In this document: in pieces, positions 5,048 to 7,219 of the stretch
Position numbering within the stretch: position 1 is the first letter of the stretch
How the letters are laid out: each line of letters begins with the position of its first letter
Notes under the pieces: model-generated
What the model was told of the DNA's origin: nothing
Databases searched by the model: none
Seen by the model: the letters and a program-made list of their open reading frames with translations, nothing else
Origin: Desulfuromonadales bacterium
Lineage (GTDB): Bacteria; Desulfobacterota; Desulfuromonadia; Desulfuromonadales; BM103
Assembly (NCBI GenBank): GCA_030614505.1
Contig: JAUWTX010000098.1
Coordinates: forward strand, 1-7,219
Length of the DNA: 7,219 nucleotides
Direction of reading: 5' to 3'
Program-made: the position numbers and the translations under genes

Positions 5048-5773
5048 ATGTCTGAAAAAGAGAACGATACCAGTTCGTTGGGGAAAACTGGTGCAAGTGG
5101 CAAGACGGTGGTGCGTATTCGCCGTTTGATTGAGCGCAAAATGATTGACAGTTGGCAGAATAAGCCACATTTCTATGTGACCGTCGCCGTCGATATGACG
5201 GATATTATTCGTTTTCGCAAGGATCTCGGGATTACGATCAACGATTTCATCATGGCGGCTTCTTCTGCTGCGCTCAAAGAACATCCATGGGTGAACAGTC
5301 ACTGGATTGATGGAGAAGCAGTTGAACAGTTGCAGATCAACCTGGCAATTGCAGTCGCCACGGAAGGTGGATTGTACTATCCAGTGATTAAGCATGTCGA
5401 ACAGTTGTCCCTGAAACAGCTCAGCCAGTCTGCCGCAGCTTTGGCTGAAAAGGCGCATCTCGGTCAGCTCTCCGATGATGATCAGGAAGATGGAACCTTT
5501 ACCATCACCAACATGGGGATGCTTGGTGTAGAGTCTTTTGCTGCGATTGTTACGCCGCCGCAGGCAGCCGTCCTGGCCGTTGGTACAGTCAAGGGTGAAG
5601 TGGTTGTCGACGAGCATGAAGAGTTGGTGGTCGCGCCCATGGTGCGTGTGACACTTTCTGCAGACCATCGGATTCTCGATGGGGCAGATGCTGCCGAGTT
5701 TCTCGACTCCTTGAAAAGTTACCTCGAAGCCCCGGTGACCCTGATTGCTGGAACCTGCTTTGATGATGATTGA
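5048..5773 (+). CDS. Stand-alone 2-oxoacid dehydrogenase E2-type acyltransferase catalytic domain
   Basis: A 241-residue protein consisting of one complete catalytic domain of the E2 (dihydrolipoamide acyltransferase / CAT-fold) family, about residues 18-238. Family landmarks appear in order: the basic helix VVRIRRLIERKM, PHFYVTVAVDMT, INDFIMAA, AIAVATEGGLYYPVI, GTFTITNMGMLGVESFAAI, PPQAAVLAVG, and the active-site DHRILDG with catalytic H207 and D211. No lipoyl domain and no E3/E1-binding domain precede it, and no E1, E3 or lipoylation gene is nearby, so it is not an ordinary E2. It may transfer acyl groups between CoA and another acceptor, or assemble with a lipoyl protein encoded elsewhere. 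The ATG at 5048 has AAAGGA (5034-5039) 8 bases upstream. An upstream in-frame TTG (4997) adds 17 residues but its AGGAG touches the start codon. The kinase gene follows after 10 bases. Confidence 0.88.
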   Translation: MSEKENDTSSLGKTGASGKTVVRIRRLIERKMIDSWQNKPHFYVTVAVDMTDIIRFRKDLGITINDFIMAASSAALKEHPWVNSHWIDGEAVEQLQINLAIAVATEGGLYYPVIKHVEQLSLKQLSQSAAALAEKAHLGQLSDDDQEDGTFTITNMGMLGVESFAAIVTPPQAAVLAVGTVKGEVVVDEHEELVVAPMVRVTLSADHRILDGADAAEFLDSLKSYLEAPVTLIAGTCFDDD

Positions 5774-5783
5774 AGTTACCTGA

Positions 5784-6938
5784 ATGTCCCTGAATCGTCC
5801 TGTCCATATTAGCAAGCCGGTTGACAACAGTAACTTTGCTTCGCCGGAAGAACTGCAACGCCAGTCGGCTTTTTTTGCCGATGTGTCCATGACGAGGCAC
5901 CTTCTGGATGCTATGCCGGGGATGGTTCTGGTTCTCAATCGCTATCGCCAGATCGTCTTTGCAAATCGGGCATTCTACCAATTGTCTGGCCGGTCGCATT
6001 CGGAAAACCTGGTTGGCCAACTTGTCGGTGATGTGCTCGCATGCCATGTGACGCTTGATTCCGAGACGGGGTGCGGCACTGGAGAATCATGTGAAACATG
6101 CGGTGCACTGGTGGCCATGCTCTCTGGTTTGGATGGCGAAGAAAGTGTCGAAGAGTGCACCTTGACACGTCAGGATGGCGACATCATGCAGAATTTGACT
6201 CTGAGGGTCTGGTCGGCACCTCTTCGTTATGGTGATGACGACTTTATCGTTCTGGCTGGAACCGACATCAGTCACGAGCGCCGTCGTCTGGCTCTGGAAA
6301 AGACTTTTTTTCACGATATCCTTAACCTGGTTGGCAGTATCCGGGGTTTTGCAGAGCTTATGGAGATCGATGAAAGTGTTGATCCGCTTGAAGTCAGCCG
6401 TCGTATCCAGTTGGCGTCGCAGCGGGTTATCGATGAAATAGATGCCCAGCGTGTCCTGCTTGCAGTAGAAAAGGGGGAACTGACTGTTGATAAACATTTG
6501 CTAAGCAGCAGGGATATCCTCAATGATATTGTGATCCTCTATGAGGGACAGGAAGTTGCACGTAAACGTTCCTTGCAGATTGACGTCGATTCGGTTGCGA
6601 TTCCCTTCGTCAGTGATGCAACCCTGTTGAGGCGAATTCTGGGGAATATGGTTAAAAACGCCCTGGAGGCTTCGCCGGCAGGTGACAATGTAATACTTGG
6701 AGTAGATGCAACTGATTCAGGGCTGAATTTTTGGGTGCATAATACAGCGGTTATTCCTGCTGTCTATCAGCAGAGGATTTTTCAAAGGGATTTTTCAACG
6801 AAAGGTCCAGGTCGCGGTCTCGGGACCTATAGTATGAAGCTTCTTGGTCGCTTCCTTTCCGGTGATGTTCACTTCGTGTCATCGCCGGAGACAGGCACTC
6901 GGTTCACCCTCAGCTTACCTGCCGTTCTTTCCGCCTGA
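5784..6938 (+). CDS. Soluble PAS-domain sensor histidine kinase with four-Cys cluster
   Basis: A 384-residue kinase without membrane segments, so it senses a cytoplasmic signal. A PAS domain (about 36-160) starts LLDAMPGMVLVLN and carries C87, C97, C103 and C106 (pattern C-x9-CG-x5-C-x2-C), a group remembered from many PAS kinases of delta-proteobacterial type and suited to a metal or Fe-S site or thiol redox sensing. The dimerisation/phosphoacceptor helix has FFHDILN with H177. The ATPase domain (about 275-382) has the N box GNMVKNALEAS (N288, N292), then FSTKG and GRGLGTYS (343-350); the usual DxG of the G1 box is replaced by VHNTAVIP. No receiver domain is fused and no response regulator is in view, so the partner is elsewhere. 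It begins 10 bases after the acyltransferase stop, with only a weak ribosome-binding site, suggesting coupling. Confidence 0.93.
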   Translation: MSLNRPVHISKPVDNSNFASPEELQRQSAFFADVSMTRHLLDAMPGMVLVLNRYRQIVFANRAFYQLSGRSHSENLVGQLVGDVLACHVTLDSETGCGTGESCETCGALVAMLSGLDGEESVEECTLTRQDGDIMQNLTLRVWSAPLRYGDDDFIVLAGTDISHERRRLALEKTFFHDILNLVGSIRGFAELMEIDESVDPLEVSRRIQLASQRVIDEIDAQRVLLAVEKGELTVDKHLLSSRDILNDIVILYEGQEVARKRSLQIDVDSVAIPFVSDATLLRRILGNMVKNALEASPAGDNVILGVDATDSGLNFWVHNTAVIPAVYQQRIFQRDFSTKGPGRGLGTYSMKLLGRFLSGDVHFVSSPETGTRFTLSLPAVLSA

Positions 6939-7077
6939 TACTCTATATTCTTTGTGGCTGCTCTGATGGCTACACTTCTTCGCAGTATTGTACTGACCAG
7001 GCCATTATTCGCCACATCTGTTCAGTTTCGGCCGATTTTCGCTTGAGGGGGACGTCTGATATAGTCTTAGCGTGGGC

Positions 7078-7105
7078 TTGACAGCTGAAAAAGCTCTGTC
7101 AGAAT
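7078..7105 (+). promoter_or_regulatory. Perfect -35 TTGACA with a weaker -10
   Basis: TTGACA (7078-7083) is followed after 16 bases by CAGAAT (7100-7105, 4 of 6). This could be a sigma70 promoter, but the TTGACA is also one arm of the inverted repeat at 7079-7101, so it may only be part of a protein-binding site. Confidence 0.3.
7079..7101. promoter_or_regulatory. Inverted repeat, candidate activator site
   Basis: TGACAG (7079-7084) and CTGTCA (7096-7101) are perfect inverted arms 11 bases apart. The centre is about 75 bases upstream of the start predicted for the sigma54 promoter, a reasonable place for a bacterial enhancer-binding protein. Confidence 0.45.
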
Positions 7106-7108
7106 AAA

Positions 7109-7129
7109 GACTTAAAATGTTTTTATGTC
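7109..7129. repeat. A+T-rich near-perfect inverted repeat
   Basis: GACTTAAAA (7109-7117) and TTTTATGTC (7121-7129) are inverted arms of 9 bases with a single mismatch, around TGT. It lies between the TGACAG repeat and the sigma54 promoter. It may be a second regulator site or an intrinsically bent element. Confidence 0.35.
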
Positions 7130-7140
7130 ACGTCTCCACT

Positions 7141-7156
7141 TGGCACTGCTATTGCT
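7141..7156 (+). promoter_or_regulatory. Sigma54 (-24/-12) promoter
   Basis: TGGCAC (7141-7146) and TTGCT (7152-7156) match the sigma54 consensus TGGCACG-N4-TTGCW at all strongly conserved bases except the G after TGGCAC. The GG and GC dinucleotides are 10 bases apart, as required. Transcription would start near 7167 and run rightwards, so a sigma54-dependent gene probably begins beyond the window. Confidence 0.75.
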
Positions 7157-7219
7157 CTTTTGACTGTGATAGAAGAAAAACATTGTTCTAATTCAGTTCG
7201 TAGTGAAACAACCCACAAC

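Larger units (their letters stand above)
6939..7219. other. Gene-free regulatory region at the window end
   Basis: No open frame with codon structure or a ribosome-binding site is seen in these 281 bases on either strand. No clear intrinsic terminator follows the kinase gene. The right half carries two inverted repeats and a sigma54-type promoter (listed separately) directed out of the window. Confidence 0.7.

Noticed and set aside
4961..5938. Long open frame of 325 codons on the - strand
   Set aside because: It lies antisense across the E2 catalytic domain gene, whose protein matches its family end to end. The antisense translation has no recognisable domain and an odd His/Arg/Cys-rich composition.

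Overview
The window is ordinary chromosomal DNA of about 50% G+C, tightly packed on the + strand. The set of genes (a two-CBS protein, TsaE, aspartate kinase LysC and citramalate synthase CimA in a row, then a ComEA-like protein, a tiny zinc-ribbon protein and a PAS histidine kinase with a Cys cluster) points to a Desulfuromonadia bacterium (the Geobacter / Desulfuromonas / Pelobacter group). That placement rests on remembered gene order and protein style, not on a search.

Layout. Bases 1-27 look like the last codons of an upstream gene. Bases 28-959 hold the CBS-pair protein and tsaE, separated by 2 bases. A 138-base gap (960-1097) carries a good sigma70 promoter candidate and small hairpins. 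It precedes lysC (1098-2330) and cimA (2365-3936), which are 34 bases apart and probably one operon. LysC opens the aspartate family of amino acids. CimA makes citramalate from pyruvate and acetyl-CoA, the threonine-independent route to isoleucine. lysC contains a consensus ribosome-binding site and an in-frame ATG exactly where the separate beta subunit of alpha2beta2 aspartate kinases begins.

A membrane-anchored SLBB + helix-hairpin-helix (ComEA-like) gene follows directly (3966-4544). Its first 45 codons contain a textbook intrinsic terminator (4051-4090), and an additional perfect hairpin just before it. A 152-base leader then precedes a 51-residue zinc-ribbon protein (4697-4852). In that leader an anti-Shine-Dalgarno segment can pair with the gene's strong ribosome-binding site through a long composite stem. 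A strong terminator (4888-4922) closes the unit.

The last unit (5048-6938) pairs a stand-alone E2-type acyltransferase catalytic domain, lacking any lipoyl or E3-binding domain, with a soluble PAS histidine kinase whose PAS domain carries a four-Cys cluster. The final 281 bases (6939-7219) contain no gene. They hold a near-consensus sigma54 (-24/-12) promoter facing right, preceded by two inverted repeats suited to an activator, so a sigma54-dependent gene probably begins just outside the window.

The most unusual points are the terminator buried in the ComEA-like coding region, the Shine-Dalgarno-masking leader of the zinc-ribbon gene, and the lipoyl-less E2 paired with a Cys-cluster PAS kinase. 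No mobile element, CRISPR array, tRNA or rRNA is visible.
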